38,705 nucleotides of DNA from JAENVT01 sp031373785 (lineage in GTDB: Bacteria; Actinomycetota; Acidimicrobiia; Acidimicrobiales; Ilumatobacteraceae): the NCBI GenBank assembly GCA_031373785.1, contig JANMNE010000286.1, forward strand, positions 1-38,705. The letters run 5' to 3'. Shown here one piece after another: positions 14,412 to 22,975 of the stretch (position 1 is the stretch's first letter; each line of letters starts with the position of its first letter). Under the pieces are notes generated by a model. It was not told the DNA's origin. It saw only the letters and a list, made by a program, of their open reading frames with translations, and ran no database searches. Position numbers and translations under genes: made by a program.

Positions 14412-15575
14412 ATGGTCACGCTCGAAGCACTCCAGGCACGCAAGGGGGACGCACTCCTGCTGCGCCGCGAGGCCGGCGACTCCTCTGCGCTGATCATCAT
14501 CGATGGTGGGGCAGCCGGAGTGTTCCGGCTGTCCTTGCAACCGCGGCTCGACGCGCTGCGCCGCGAACTCCAGAGCGACGACCCCGAACCGCCGAGCTTG
14601 CGCGTTGACCTGATGATCGTCAGCCATATCGACGACGACCACATCGCCGGGCTGCTTGAACTGACCGACCATCTGATCGATCAGCCCCAAGTCGGCAACC
14701 TCGACTACAAGATCCGGGTGATTTGGCACAACTCCTTCGAAGCGATCGCTCAGGGCGCCGCAGCCGGACTCGCCTCGGTCAAAGGGGATGCCAACACAGC
14801 GAGCATCGACAACACGATGACGGAGCTCAATCTTTCGACCGAGGGAGCGCTCGTTGTCGTCAGCATTCCTCAGGGCCGACGCCTGGCCGACAATGCGCGG
14901 CGGCTGGACATCGCATCGAATGTCCCTTGGAAGGGTCCGATCGTCGCTGACACGAGTCTGCGCGACCTCCAGATCGCAGAGGGCGTGAAGGCAACTGTTC
15001 TCTGCCCGAACGCAGAGCAGATTCGCCAACTCGAGATGGCGTCGGCGAAGGTGAAGGGGGCAGACAAGGCGACCGCAGCGGCGTTCGTCGACGAGGAGGT
15101 GACGAACCTCTCCAGCATCGTCGTCCTGGTCGAGTCGGACGGCAAGACGATGCTGCTGACCGGAGACGCTCGGGGTGACCACATCCTGGACGGAGCGCGA
15201 GAGATGGGCATCATCTCCGACTTGAACCCGACACGGCAAGTCGATGTGCTCAAGGTGCCTCACCATGGCAGCAATCGCAGCAATGGGACAGCATTGTTCG
15301 ACACGTTTCCCGCCGACCACTATGTCATCTCCGGTAACGGGGAGCACGGCAATCCCGACCCCGAAACCGTGAGGGCGCTGATTGCCTCACGACGCAGATT
15401 GCCTGGACACTTCACGCTCTACCTCACCTACGCGCCCGAGGACTACCGGCCCTTCCGGGGCAAGCCGTACCCAGTCGACGATCTCCGAGCTGTCCTCCAA
15501 GACGCGACCGACGACGGCGTCCTATCGGTCGTGACGCCCATGGGGAATGAACGCGGCGTGCTGGTCGCACCATGA
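14412..15575 (+). CDS. ComEC/Rec2-like metallo-beta-lactamase-fold protein
   Basis: A 387-residue MBL-fold hydrolase without membrane segments. Metal-site motifs: SHIDDDHIAGL (H72, D74, D76, H77), LLTGDARGDHIL (D252) and VLKVPHHGSNRSN (H284, H285), the HHGS form typical of the ComEC-type MBL domain. The N-terminal MVTLEALQARKGDALLL is the usual opening of stand-alone members, in which KGDA leads into a strand. Known relatives include nucleases and phosphodiesterases; the substrate here is unknown. ATG lies 2 nt after the protease stop, so the genes are coupled. Stand-alone ComEC-like MBL proteins recur in bacterial conflict operons, sometimes with proteases. Confidence 0.85.
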   Translation: MVTLEALQARKGDALLLRREAGDSSALIIIDGGAAGVFRLSLQPRLDALRRELQSDDPEPPSLRVDLMIVSHIDDDHIAGLLELTDHLIDQPQVGNLDYKIRVIWHNSFEAIAQGAAAGLASVKGDANTASIDNTMTELNLSTEGALVVVSIPQGRRLADNARRLDIASNVPWKGPIVADTSLRDLQIAEGVKATVLCPNAEQIRQLEMASAKVKGADKATAAAFVDEEVTNLSSIVVLVESDGKTMLLTGDARGDHILDGAREMGIISDLNPTRQVDVLKVPHHGSNRSNGTALFDTFPADHYVISGNGEHGNPDPETVRALIASRRRLPGHFTLYLTYAPEDYRPFRGKPYPVDDLRAVLQDATDDGVLSVVTPMGNERGVLVAP

Positions 15576-15643
15576 CAATGACCCCCGACGACTGGACGCA
15601 ACTGGCACGACACCGGCTATCTGAACCAACCGGGCCACCGTGA
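15572..15643 (+). CDS. Possible 23-residue ORF coupled to the MBL gene
   Basis: An ATG overlaps the MBL stop codon (ATGA) and opens a 23-codon frame beginning MTMTPDDWTQLARHRLSEPT and ending at TGA 15641-15643. The 4-nt overlap is what a genuine third operon member would show. The frame runs over the patatin-like remnant in a different phase, so it may be the start of a lost gene joined to unrelated sequence. Confidence 0.2.
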   Translation: MTMTPDDWTQLARHRLSEPTGPP

Positions 15644-15908
15644 TCGGATCGTGCGCGTCAATCAGTCGCGTGTGGAAGGTGGTTTGAACCTCCACATGAG
15701 CGCAGCCACCATCGATCGGTTGGCCCAGCGCGGCGGGGCCGCGGCGACGGTCATCGTCAATCGGTTCCAGAGATCCGGGCCGGACTTGCGCAATGGTGCG
15801 ACCGGTTGGGACAACCATCGATGGGTCAGGTTTCGCGCATTGCTCTCCGTGCTTCCAGAGTGGCTGCGGTCGTTCCAGGCCGGCATCGCGCGTCGAGCAC
15901 GATGGTGA
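15582..15908 (+). pseudogene. Patatin-like phospholipase, C-terminal remnant
   Basis: An open frame of 108 codons follows TGA 15579-15581 and has no start near its beginning. It reads NWHDTGYLNQPGHRDRIVRV, then EGGLNLHMSAATIDRLA, and ends with WDNHRWVRFRALLSVLP. From memory this matches the end of actinobacterial patatin-like phospholipases (PGYRDRI, EGGLNL, WDNHRWVRFR). The nucleophile elbow and DGG motif are absent. GTG 15651 could start an 85-residue piece. Its last 83 nt overlap the antisense end of the GH31 gene. The lost 5' part marks a rearrangement exactly at the end of the SIR2/protease/MBL unit. Confidence 0.6.
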
Positions 15909-18303
15909 ACCCGCTGCCCTCGTTGGGAAGTGTGATGCGACCGTTGGCGAGTTCCTGCGGTGTGCCATCGACGACCACAGCGTCGGCCACCTCGCCGTGG
16001 ACCACAAGGACGAATTCGTGGCGCGCACAGGACTCGAAGCCATCACCGTCGACCTCGGCGCGCACGGTGATCTGCTGGCCGGCCCGGGTCAATTCGAACG
16101 ACGTGCGCAGCCGGGCGCCAGCGTTGGCCGCGAAGGTGGTGCCATCGTCTTCCTGCAACGCCGACCGGTACGTGCCATCGGCGACTGGGACGAACAGGTG
16201 CAGTTCGATCGTCGTCGGTTGGTACCCCGCAGTGGACGCCGGCGCCTCGGTCCACATCGGGATCACCGCGCCGCCGCGAGCGAAGAGTGGGATGCGGTCC
16301 ATCGTGACCTCGGCCCTGACGTATCGAGGTCCGACCACGACCTCGTCGGTGTGCCAGTCGTACCACGTGCCGCTCGGGATGTAGACCTGCCTGGCAGTGG
16401 TACCCGCCTTGAGCACCGGGGCGACGAGCAGATCTGGGCCGAACAGGTATTCGTCGTCGAGATCGCGGGCGGTGGCATCGTGCTGATGGTCGAAGATCAA
16501 CGGTCGTTGAACAGGGGCGCCGGTCTCCGAGGCGATCACGAACGACGTGTAGATGTACGGCAGCAACCGGTAGCGCAGCCTGATCGCGTCGCGGACGAGG
16601 TCTTCGACCGCCTCGCCCCACGACCACGCATACTGATCGACCCAACCGATCGATGAGTGGTTGCGGCAGAACGGCGTGAGGGTGCCGTACTGCATCCATC
16701 GCAGGAACAGCTCGGCGTTGGTGTCGCCCTCGAACCCACCGATGTCGGCGCCGACGAATGCCTGGCCGGATATCCCGAGCCCGGTGGCCATCGGCACGCT
16801 CAGCCAAAGATGATCCCAGTTGGCCATGTTGTCGCCCATCCAGTTGGCGGCATAGCGCTGGATGCCGGAGAACCCGGCGCGGGACAGCACGAAGGTGCGC
16901 TTGTCGGGCATGGCGTCGAGCAGGCCGGCTGTCGTGCCCATGGCCATCAGCAGTGCGTACTGGTTGTGAAAGCGCTGGTGCGAGTACTGACCGCCACCGA
17001 ACCGCATGGCATCCGGCGGGATGGCTCCCGTGGCCGGCTCGTTCATGTCGTTCCAGATCCCGACCAGACCGGACTGCACGTGCGCAGCGTTCAACTCGCC
17101 CCACCACGACCGGGCCTCCTCGGTCACGAAGTCGGGGAAGGCGGTGTTGCCGGGCCACACCTGGCCGATGTACACGTCTCCCCCGTCGGTCTTGCAGAGC
17201 ACGTCGCGTTGGAGGGCCTGATCGAAGACCCAGTAACCGGGGTCGTACTTCACGCCGGGATCGATGATGGTGATGACCCCGAAACCCTGCTGGCCGAGGC
17301 GCGCCAGCATGCCCGGCACGTCGGGGAACGTCTCGGTGTTCCATGTGAACACTCGGTAGCCGTCCATGTACTCGATGTCGAGCCACAACGTGTCGCACGG
17401 AATCTCGTGGTCGCGATGACGCTGCGCCAGTTGCTCGATGGCCACCTGGGTGTACTTGGCCCAACGACATTGGTGGTAGCCCAACGACCACATCGGCGGG
17501 ATCGCCATGCGTCCGGTGAGGTGGGTGTAGCCCGTCAGGATGTCGGGCATGTCCGGCCCGGCGAAGACGTATTCGGTGTACTGGCCGCCGGCGAAGTGGA
17601 CGCGATATTCGTCGCGAGGCGTGAAGTCGTAGTGGCCCCGGTAGCCGTTGTCGACGAACGACCCGATCATCGAACCGTCCGGGTACGACTGGTGGTAGAA
17701 GAACGGAATCGCGATGTAGTACGGGTCGAACTCGATGCTCGTCTTCTCGGAGCGCAAGTCGTCGGATGGCCGCCCGGCGGTGAACTCCCTGGTTCGCTCC
17801 GGGTCGAGGATGTCGGTGTTCCAGAGCGTGAAGTCACGCCCTCGGCGGTTCTGATGCCCGGACTTCTCGCCGAGCCCGAAGATCGCGTCCTCCGGGCGGC
17901 ATCGCCGGCGGAAGGTGAATGCGTCGTTCAACGTCGCGTAGGCCCAGTACTTTCCGGCGAGGTCGGCGGCAGTCTCGATGACCGGGGTGCCGTCCGCGCG
18001 GTGCACATCGAGGCGGAACGGGTCGAGCCACAACGACACGACCATCGCGGAAGTGCGCAGCCGGACCACATCGGGCGACTGCTCGACCGTGTAGTCGACG
18101 TCAGCGGCGAGCGGATCGACACAGACCGCGAAGGTCGGCGACTCGTCGAAGATTCCGCCCCGGCTGATCTTGATCCGCACGATCTCGTCGCCGATCACGT
18201 CGATGCGCAACAACTCACCGTGCAGTCGGGCGAGGAGGCCGTGCGGCGTGTGCTCGACGGAGTCGACCCGCTCGAATCGGATGTAGTTGCTGGTGTCGAT
18301 CAT
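15826..18303 (-). CDS. Glycoside hydrolase family 31 (alpha-glucosidase-like)
   Basis: An 825-residue retaining alpha-glycosidase. The N-terminal beta-sandwich runs to about residue 250, with FGLGEKSGHQNRRG, a family hallmark. The (beta/alpha)8 barrel carries WLDIEYMDGYRVFTWN, the nucleophile D419 in GIWNDMNEPA, the acid/base D491 in NWMGDNMANWDHL, and GADIGGFEGDTNAELFLRWM. Beta-domains with VYIPSGTWYDW and RGGAVIPMW follow. Length is normal for GH31. There is no signal peptide, so it is probably intracellular, acting on maltose-type or other alpha-linked oligosaccharides. It has no operon partners; its start is divergent from the HAD gene across 115 bp that hold only the HAD promoter. The 3' end overlaps the patatin remnant. 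Confidence 0.93.
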   Translation of the reverse strand: MIDTSNYIRFERVDSVEHTPHGLLARLHGELLRIDVIGDEIVRIKISRGGIFDESPTFAVCVDPLAADVDYTVEQSPDVVRLRTSAMVVSLWLDPFRLDVHRADGTPVIETAADLAGKYWAYATLNDAFTFRRRCRPEDAIFGLGEKSGHQNRRGRDFTLWNTDILDPERTREFTAGRPSDDLRSEKTSIEFDPYYIAIPFFYHQSYPDGSMIGSFVDNGYRGHYDFTPRDEYRVHFAGGQYTEYVFAGPDMPDILTGYTHLTGRMAIPPMWSLGYHQCRWAKYTQVAIEQLAQRHRDHEIPCDTLWLDIEYMDGYRVFTWNTETFPDVPGMLARLGQQGFGVITIIDPGVKYDPGYWVFDQALQRDVLCKTDGGDVYIGQVWPGNTAFPDFVTEEARSWWGELNAAHVQSGLVGIWNDMNEPATGAIPPDAMRFGGGQYSHQRFHNQYALLMAMGTTAGLLDAMPDKRTFVLSRAGFSGIQRYAANWMGDNMANWDHLWLSVPMATGLGISGQAFVGADIGGFEGDTNAELFLRWMQYGTLTPFCRNHSSIGWVDQYAWSWGEAVEDLVRDAIRLRYRLLPYIYTSFVIASETGAPVQRPLIFDHQHDATARDLDDEYLFGPDLLVAPVLKAGTTARQVYIPSGTWYDWHTDEVVVGPRYVRAEVTMDRIPLFARGGAVIPMWTEAPASTAGYQPTTIELHLFVPVADGTYRSALQEDDGTTFAANAGARLRTSFELTRAGQQITVRAEVDGDGFESCARHEFVLVVHGEVADAVVVDGTPQELANGRITLPNEGSGFTIVLDARCRPGTTAATLEARRAMRET

Positions 18304-18418
18304 CCCGCGGAGTCTTGCAGCCGGTCAGTGGTCGTGGCGTTTCGCCGGGGCGCCAGGGCGGACGAGGCCGGTCTCTCGGTCGGGCGCATCGCCGGCCTTG
18401 CCCGGTAGACATGGTGCA

Positions 18419-19063
18419 ATGAGCGCTCACCGTTACTCCGCCGTCGTGTTCGACTTCGGCGGGGTGTTGATCAGTCCGATCACCGATCGCATCACCGAAG
18501 TCGCCCAACGCCACGGCGTGAGCATGGAGGAGCTGCTGCACGTGCTGATGGGTCCGCCCGAGGTGTCGACCGACGACCATCCGTGGCATCGTGCCGAACG
18601 TGGCGAGATCGCCGTCGAGGGATTCCAGGAGCTCGTGCAACCATGGGCTGCCGAAGCCGGCATCATGTTGAGCGGCGACGAGTTCGACATCATCCTCGAC
18701 GGGGTGTTCAGAGTGCACGACGATGTGGTCAACCGCATCGTCGAACTGCGTTCGCAGGGCATTACGACGGCACTGCTGACCAACAGCTTCGTGGAGTTCC
18801 GGGACCACATCGAGAAGCACGTGGATTTCAAGATCTTCGACCTCGTGATCGACTCGTCCGAGGTGGGGTGTCGCAAGCCCGAGCCGGCGATCTACGAGCT
18901 GACCACCGAGCATTTGGGGATCGCACCCGAACGCATCTTGTACCTCGACGACTTCCTCGCCAACGTGACGGGGGCGCGGGCTGCGGGCTGGGATGCGATT
19001 CACGTCACCGGCCCCGAGCAGGCGATCGCCGCACTCGACCTGGCGCTGGAAGCGGCTCAGTAA
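18419..19063 (+). CDS. HAD-superfamily hydrolase (IA-type)
   Basis: A 214-residue HAD protein. Motif I is VVFDFGGVLISP, with nucleophile D12 but glycine at the +2 position where most HAD phosphatases have the acid/base aspartate. Motif II is LLTNSF, motif III is K in VGCRKPEPAIYEL, and motif IV is LYLDDFLANVTGA. The cap helices lie between. The D-to-G form is common in proteins resembling the epoxide-hydrolase N-domain, so phosphatase activity may be weak or altered. ATG 18419 follows TAGACA by 7 nt (leaderless pattern). The next gene, GPP34, starts 9 nt after the stop. Confidence 0.87.
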   Translation: MSAHRYSAVVFDFGGVLISPITDRITEVAQRHGVSMEELLHVLMGPPEVSTDDHPWHRAERGEIAVEGFQELVQPWAAEAGIMLSGDEFDIILDGVFRVHDDVVNRIVELRSQGITTALLTNSFVEFRDHIEKHVDFKIFDLVIDSSEVGCRKPEPAIYELTTEHLGIAPERILYLDDFLANVTGARAAGWDAIHVTGPEQAIAALDLALEAAQ

Positions 19064-19072
19064 GCTCCGACG

Positions 19073-19735
19073 ATGCGGCTCGCCGAAGACCTCGCCCTCG
19101 TGGCGACGAACCCTGAGTCGGGTCGGCACGCGATGGGGCACCGCAGTGCGCTGAACGCGTGTCTGGCCGGTCTACTGCTCGCCGACCTGGTGCTCGACGA
19201 CGTCATTCAGCCGGCAGCCCGGGCCAACCGCATGGTCGTCACCGGAAGAGCTGAGCCGCAGACGAAGGTCTTGGCTGCCGCGACCGCAGTCCTCATCGAG
19301 AAGGGCCCGAAGATCAGGTCCGTGCTGTCGCACATGGACCGAGGACTCACCCACCACCTCGGGCTCGGTACCTGGGATGCGACGATGGAGGGGCTCGTCG
19401 AAGCCGGGGTGGTCGCCGCATCGAGTGGTGGCCTCCGCCCGCATCACAACGTGGTTGGCCTGCACGTCCGCGACTCGGTGATTGCGACACTTCGCGTGGC
19501 TGCTGCCGGCGACATGGAACTCGACCTGCGGACTGCTGCCTTGCTGTCGATGGTCGGCCCGGCGCATCTGCTGGAGGTCGTCGCTCCTGCTCGGGCGAAC
19601 CGCCGGCGTGCGCGTACACGAATCGACCATGCGCTCGACGCGACGACCCTGGAACCGGTCGGCGAGATCGTTCGTCGACTGATCGCATCCTCCGACGCGG
19701 CGGCCGGGGCCGGGGCCGTCGCTGCGGTCAACTAA
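19073..19735 (+). CDS. GPP34 (GOLPH3-like) family protein
   Basis: A 220-residue GPP34-fold protein. It opens with MRLAEDLALVATNPESGRH, then LNACLAGLLLADLVLDDVI, GLTHHLGLGTWDAT and LLSMVGPAHLLEVVAP, the helical layout of the GOLPH3/Vps74 family. The eukaryotic members bind phosphoinositides; the bacterial role is unknown, with membrane-lipid association a guess. The stop codon TAA of the HAD gene forms the first bases of TAAGCT, which lies 6 nt before this ATG, so it could also have its own leaderless promoter. It is probably expressed with the HAD gene. It converges with the P-type ATPase gene across 15 bp. Confidence 0.85.
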   Translation: MRLAEDLALVATNPESGRHAMGHRSALNACLAGLLLADLVLDDVIQPAARANRMVVTGRAEPQTKVLAAATAVLIEKGPKIRSVLSHMDRGLTHHLGLGTWDATMEGLVEAGVVAASSGGLRPHHNVVGLHVRDSVIATLRVAAAGDMELDLRTAALLSMVGPAHLLEVVAPARANRRRARTRIDHALDATTLEPVGEIVRRLIASSDAAAGAGAVAAVN

Positions 19736-19750
19736 ACGCGGCGCATCTCA

Positions 19751-22309
19751 CTACGCCCGATGTTGCCGCGACCTTCGGCGCGCCCGCTTGTGAGCTGCGT
19801 CGACGGCGACCACGAGGGGGGCTGCCAGTGCTGCGACCGCAAGCCCAGCGACGGGCGGCACCGCGTGGTCGAGGAGGCGCTCCACTGGCGGGATCACGAG
19901 GAAGCCGACGAGTGCGAGCAGTTCGACACCGACTGCCCAGAGCAGGAGACGGTTGGTGCGCCAGCCGAGTGCCCACGGTGGGGCCGTCGCGCTCCGGCAT
20001 GCGAACGAGTTGGCAACCTGACCGATGACGACTGCGGCGAACGCGGCGCCGGAGGCGGCCATCAGTGCATGGCCAGTCGGGAACGTATCGCCTGGCCGCC
20101 ATCCGGCGGCAACGAGTGCCACCACGAAGGCCGACATCTCGACGAACGCTTCGGTCGGGCCGAGCACCGCGAAGGCACGAACCATCAGCGGCCGGTCGAT
20201 CAGGTGACGACGGTCGGGGGGTCGCTGCAGGACGGACGGGCTGGGCGCTTCGTTTCCCAGCGCCAACGCCGGCAGGAGATCGGTGCCGATGTCGAGGCAG
20301 AGGATCTGCAGAACACCGAGGGCGAGCGGGAACCTGCCACCCGACAACGCCCACACCACGAACGGCGTCAGCTCGGCGACGTTGTCGGTGAGGTGGTACG
20401 TGAGAAAGCGATGGATGTTCGCGAACGTCGCCCGGCCCTGCTCGATCGCGGCGACGATGGTCGAGAGGTCGTCGTCGAGGAGCACGAGATCCGACGCGGC
20501 ACGGGCGACATCGGTTCCACTCTTCCCCATGGCGATTCCGATGTCGGCAGCCCGCAACGCGGGACCGTCGTTGACACCGTCGCCGGTCATGGCCACCACA
20601 TGCCCACGAGACTGGAGCGCCTGGGCGATCCGAAGCTTGTCGGCAGGCGAGACCCGGCTGATGACCACGCCGTCGTAGTCCAAGACATCCCCCAGCTCGC
20701 CGATGTCGTCCGGCAGGTCGTGGCCCTCGAGGACCCGTTCTTCACCGACGATGAAGCCGACCTGACGGGCAATTGCCCGGGCAGTCACGGGGTGGTCCCC
20801 TGTCAGCATCGCCAACTTGATCCCCGCCCGCCGCGCTGCAGCGAGCGCATCGCCGACGCCGGCTCGCGGTGGGTCGTGTAGGCCGACCAGGCCGAGCAGT
20901 TCGAGGTCTGACTCGGCCTCGTCCGCGTCCGCGTCCTTGGCGACCGCCGACGCGGGCCGGCGGGCGATCGCCAGCACGCGAAGCCCGCGCTCGGCAAGGG
21001 CGTCGACTGCCGTGTGCGCATCGTCGCCTCGCAGACCAACGCATCGCGGCAGCACCGCATCCGGGGCGCCCTTCACCATCAACTCCTCCGCGGTCAGCAC
21101 CGACTCCCGTCGTCGAGTCGGATCGAAGGAATGTCGGCGGAGCACTGGAGGATGGCCGACCGGGCTCGTCCCGGAGCGACACAGCCGATGCGCCAGCGCG
21201 TCGATGGCCGCCTCCATCGGGTCGCCGACCGCCGACCAGGTGTTCTCACTGAGACTGATTCGCCCCTGTCCGGCCGTGAGTGCCACGACCGACAGCGCAG
21301 TTGCCGCGGCGATGGCGATGGTCGAGCCGTCGACGACGGCATCGGGCGAGTATCCGTCACCGACCACGCTCACCGTTCCGCTGGGTGTCCAGATCTCGGT
21401 GACCGACATCTGGTTGCGGGTGAGTGTGCCGGTCTTGTCGGTGCAGATGAAGGTGGTCGAACCAAGGGTCTCGACCGCCTCGAGGCGACGCACGAGCGCG
21501 TTCCGTTTGGCCATCCGCTGGGCCCCCATCGCCAGCGACAGCGTGACGGTCGGGAGCAGACCCTCCGGCACGAGCGCAACCGTCACACCGACGGCGAACA
21601 AGAACCCGTCCCGCGCCGGGCTGCCGACGAGCAGCGAGATCCCGAAGAAGCCCGACCCTGCTACGACGGCGAAGACCGCAATGGTCCGCACGATCCGGTT
21701 GAGCTCGTGAGCCAACGGCGTTCGCGGATGCCGGGCCGTCGAAGTCATCTGCGCAATGCCTGCCAGTTGCGTTGCGGCCCCGATCGCATCCACCACCCCA
21801 TCTCCCGATCCGGAGGAGACGTACGTTCCGGCGAACGCTCGATCACCGACACCGAGTGCCACCGGCACGCTTTCGCCGGTCAGCGTGGAAGCGTCGACTG
21901 CCACTCCGTCTGCGGTAGCGAGCGTCAGGTCGGCAGGGATGCGGTCTCCCGGCGACAGCACGACGAGGTCACCGACGACGACGTGTGCGGCATCGACGGT
22001 GATCGGTTGTCCGTCTCGGCGTACGACGACGCCGGCCGGCAACAGGTCCTGCAGTTGCTCCGCGGCGTGCTCGGCGCGCTCCTCCTGCACGAACGAAAAC
22101 GCCCCATTGACGAGGATCACGACGAAGATGGCGATGCCGAGTTGCGGCATTCCCGCGATCAACGCCAGGGCGCCAGCGACCCAGAGCATGAGCGCGAAGA
22201 AGTGTGTGAACTGCCCGAGCAGCTTCCGCCATGTACGCGGCCGTGGAGGTGGCGGCAGCCGATTCGGCCCGTCGGTAGCCAGACGCGCCGCGGCTTCAGC
22301 CGCCGACAA
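19751..22309 (-). CDS. P-type cation-transporting ATPase
   Basis: An 852-residue P-type ATPase of the P2-like (Ca/Na/K, PacL-type) group. The N-terminal cation-ATPase motif is AARLATDGPNRLP. The actuator TGES is near residue 143. Membrane helix 4 carries VALVPEGLLPT (PEGL). The phosphorylation site is D291 in CTDKTGTLT. The nucleotide domain has KGAPDAVL, and the hinge is MTGDGVNDGPAL. Four to six C-terminal membrane helices follow. The start is uncertain: no ATG or GTG is in frame before the N-terminal domain. TTG 22309 is the only conventional candidate, although residues encoded upstream to the stop at about 22337 also look family-like, so a CTG start is possible. Ion specificity is not deducible. 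Confidence 0.88.
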   Translation of the reverse strand: MSAAEAAARLATDGPNRLPPPPRPRTWRKLLGQFTHFFALMLWVAGALALIAGMPQLGIAIFVVILVNGAFSFVQEERAEHAAEQLQDLLPAGVVVRRDGQPITVDAAHVVVGDLVVLSPGDRIPADLTLATADGVAVDASTLTGESVPVALGVGDRAFAGTYVSSGSGDGVVDAIGAATQLAGIAQMTSTARHPRTPLAHELNRIVRTIAVFAVVAGSGFFGISLLVGSPARDGFLFAVGVTVALVPEGLLPTVTLSLAMGAQRMAKRNALVRRLEAVETLGSTTFICTDKTGTLTRNQMSVTEIWTPSGTVSVVGDGYSPDAVVDGSTIAIAAATALSVVALTAGQGRISLSENTWSAVGDPMEAAIDALAHRLCRSGTSPVGHPPVLRRHSFDPTRRRESVLTAEELMVKGAPDAVLPRCVGLRGDDAHTAVDALAERGLRVLAIARRPASAVAKDADADEAESDLELLGLVGLHDPPRAGVGDALAAARRAGIKLAMLTGDHPVTARAIARQVGFIVGEERVLEGHDLPDDIGELGDVLDYDGVVISRVSPADKLRIAQALQSRGHVVAMTGDGVNDGPALRAADIGIAMGKSGTDVARAASDLVLLDDDLSTIVAAIEQGRATFANIHRFLTYHLTDNVAELTPFVVWALSGGRFPLALGVLQILCLDIGTDLLPALALGNEAPSPSVLQRPPDRRHLIDRPLMVRAFAVLGPTEAFVEMSAFVVALVAAGWRPGDTFPTGHALMAASGAAFAAVVIGQVANSFACRSATAPPWALGWRTNRLLLWAVGVELLALVGFLVIPPVERLLDHAVPPVAGLAVAALAAPLVVAVDAAHKRARRRSRQHRA

Positions 22310-22404
22310 TCCTGCGGTCGACAGTCCTTGGCTCAGTGCCTCAAGCTAACACTGCACGGCATCGGCGGCCCGCAGCGCCGTGGCACCGGCAGAATGGCTC
22401 CATC

Positions 22405-22905
22405 GTGAACCCGTGGCAGGAACGCAAGGCGACGATCGACGCCGGGGTCATCTACGAGCAAACGCGGGCCCGCTTCGTTCGCACCGTTCGGAGCCTGCAG
22501 GCTCGTGAAGCGGCCACCCTGGTGCCGGCGACGCCCGGATGGGTGGTCGGCGATGTTCTCGCCCATGTGGTCGGGTTGGCAGCCGATCTCAACGCACAGC
22601 GCTTTCCGGATGGAGACGACGTCGGTGGCGCAACGTGGACGACCCGTCAGGTCGAGACTCGACGCGCAACGTCGATCGCTGACATCGTCGCCGAGTGGGA
22701 TCGAGAGGCTCCCGCGTTCGAGGATGGGTTGCGACTGTTCGGGTACGAGGAAGGCTCGCACTTCGTCGCCGATCTGCACGCCCATCATCAAGACGTTCGT
22801 GGTGCGCTCGGCCTGTCACGCGACGAGGATCCCATCACCGTTGCCGTCTCGCTCGACCACTACCTGGGCTTCATCGACACGATGTTGCGGGCGATGGGTT
22901 CATGA
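22405..22905 (+). CDS. Mycothiol-dependent maleylpyruvate isomerase-like (DinB-fold) protein
   Basis: A 166-residue DinB-superfamily protein of the maleylpyruvate-isomerase N-terminal type. Family marks are TPGWVVGDVLAHVVGLAADL (first histidine ligand), DIVAEWDREAP, and FVADLHAHHQDVRGALGLSR (the H-x3-D/H metal-ligand helix). Such proteins bind a divalent metal and often use mycothiol. GTG 22405 is chosen where similarity begins; CAGAAT lies 9 nt upstream, a weaker leaderless signal. It may be transcribed with the GNAT-MFS gene 70 nt downstream. Confidence 0.8.
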   Translation: MNPWQERKATIDAGVIYEQTRARFVRTVRSLQAREAATLVPATPGWVVGDVLAHVVGLAADLNAQRFPDGDDVGGATWTTRQVETRRATSIADIVAEWDREAPAFEDGLRLFGYEEGSHFVADLHAHHQDVRGALGLSRDEDPITVAVSLDHYLGFIDTMLRAMGS

Positions 22906-22975
22906 CCCACCAGACCCGAGGTGGTCCACGTCTCCATCATGCATCCTTGCGAACGTGAGATGCGAGACTGAGCAC

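Noticed and set aside
10511..15575. Assigning the locus to Thoeris or AVAST
   Set aside because: There is no TIR protein (needed for Thoeris) and no STAND NTPase (needed for AVAST). Only individual domains are shared.
16657..18408. 583-codon open frame antisense to the GH31 gene
   Set aside because: The GH31 protein on the other strand has all family motifs. The antisense translation has no recognisable motif and arises from high-GC codon bias.
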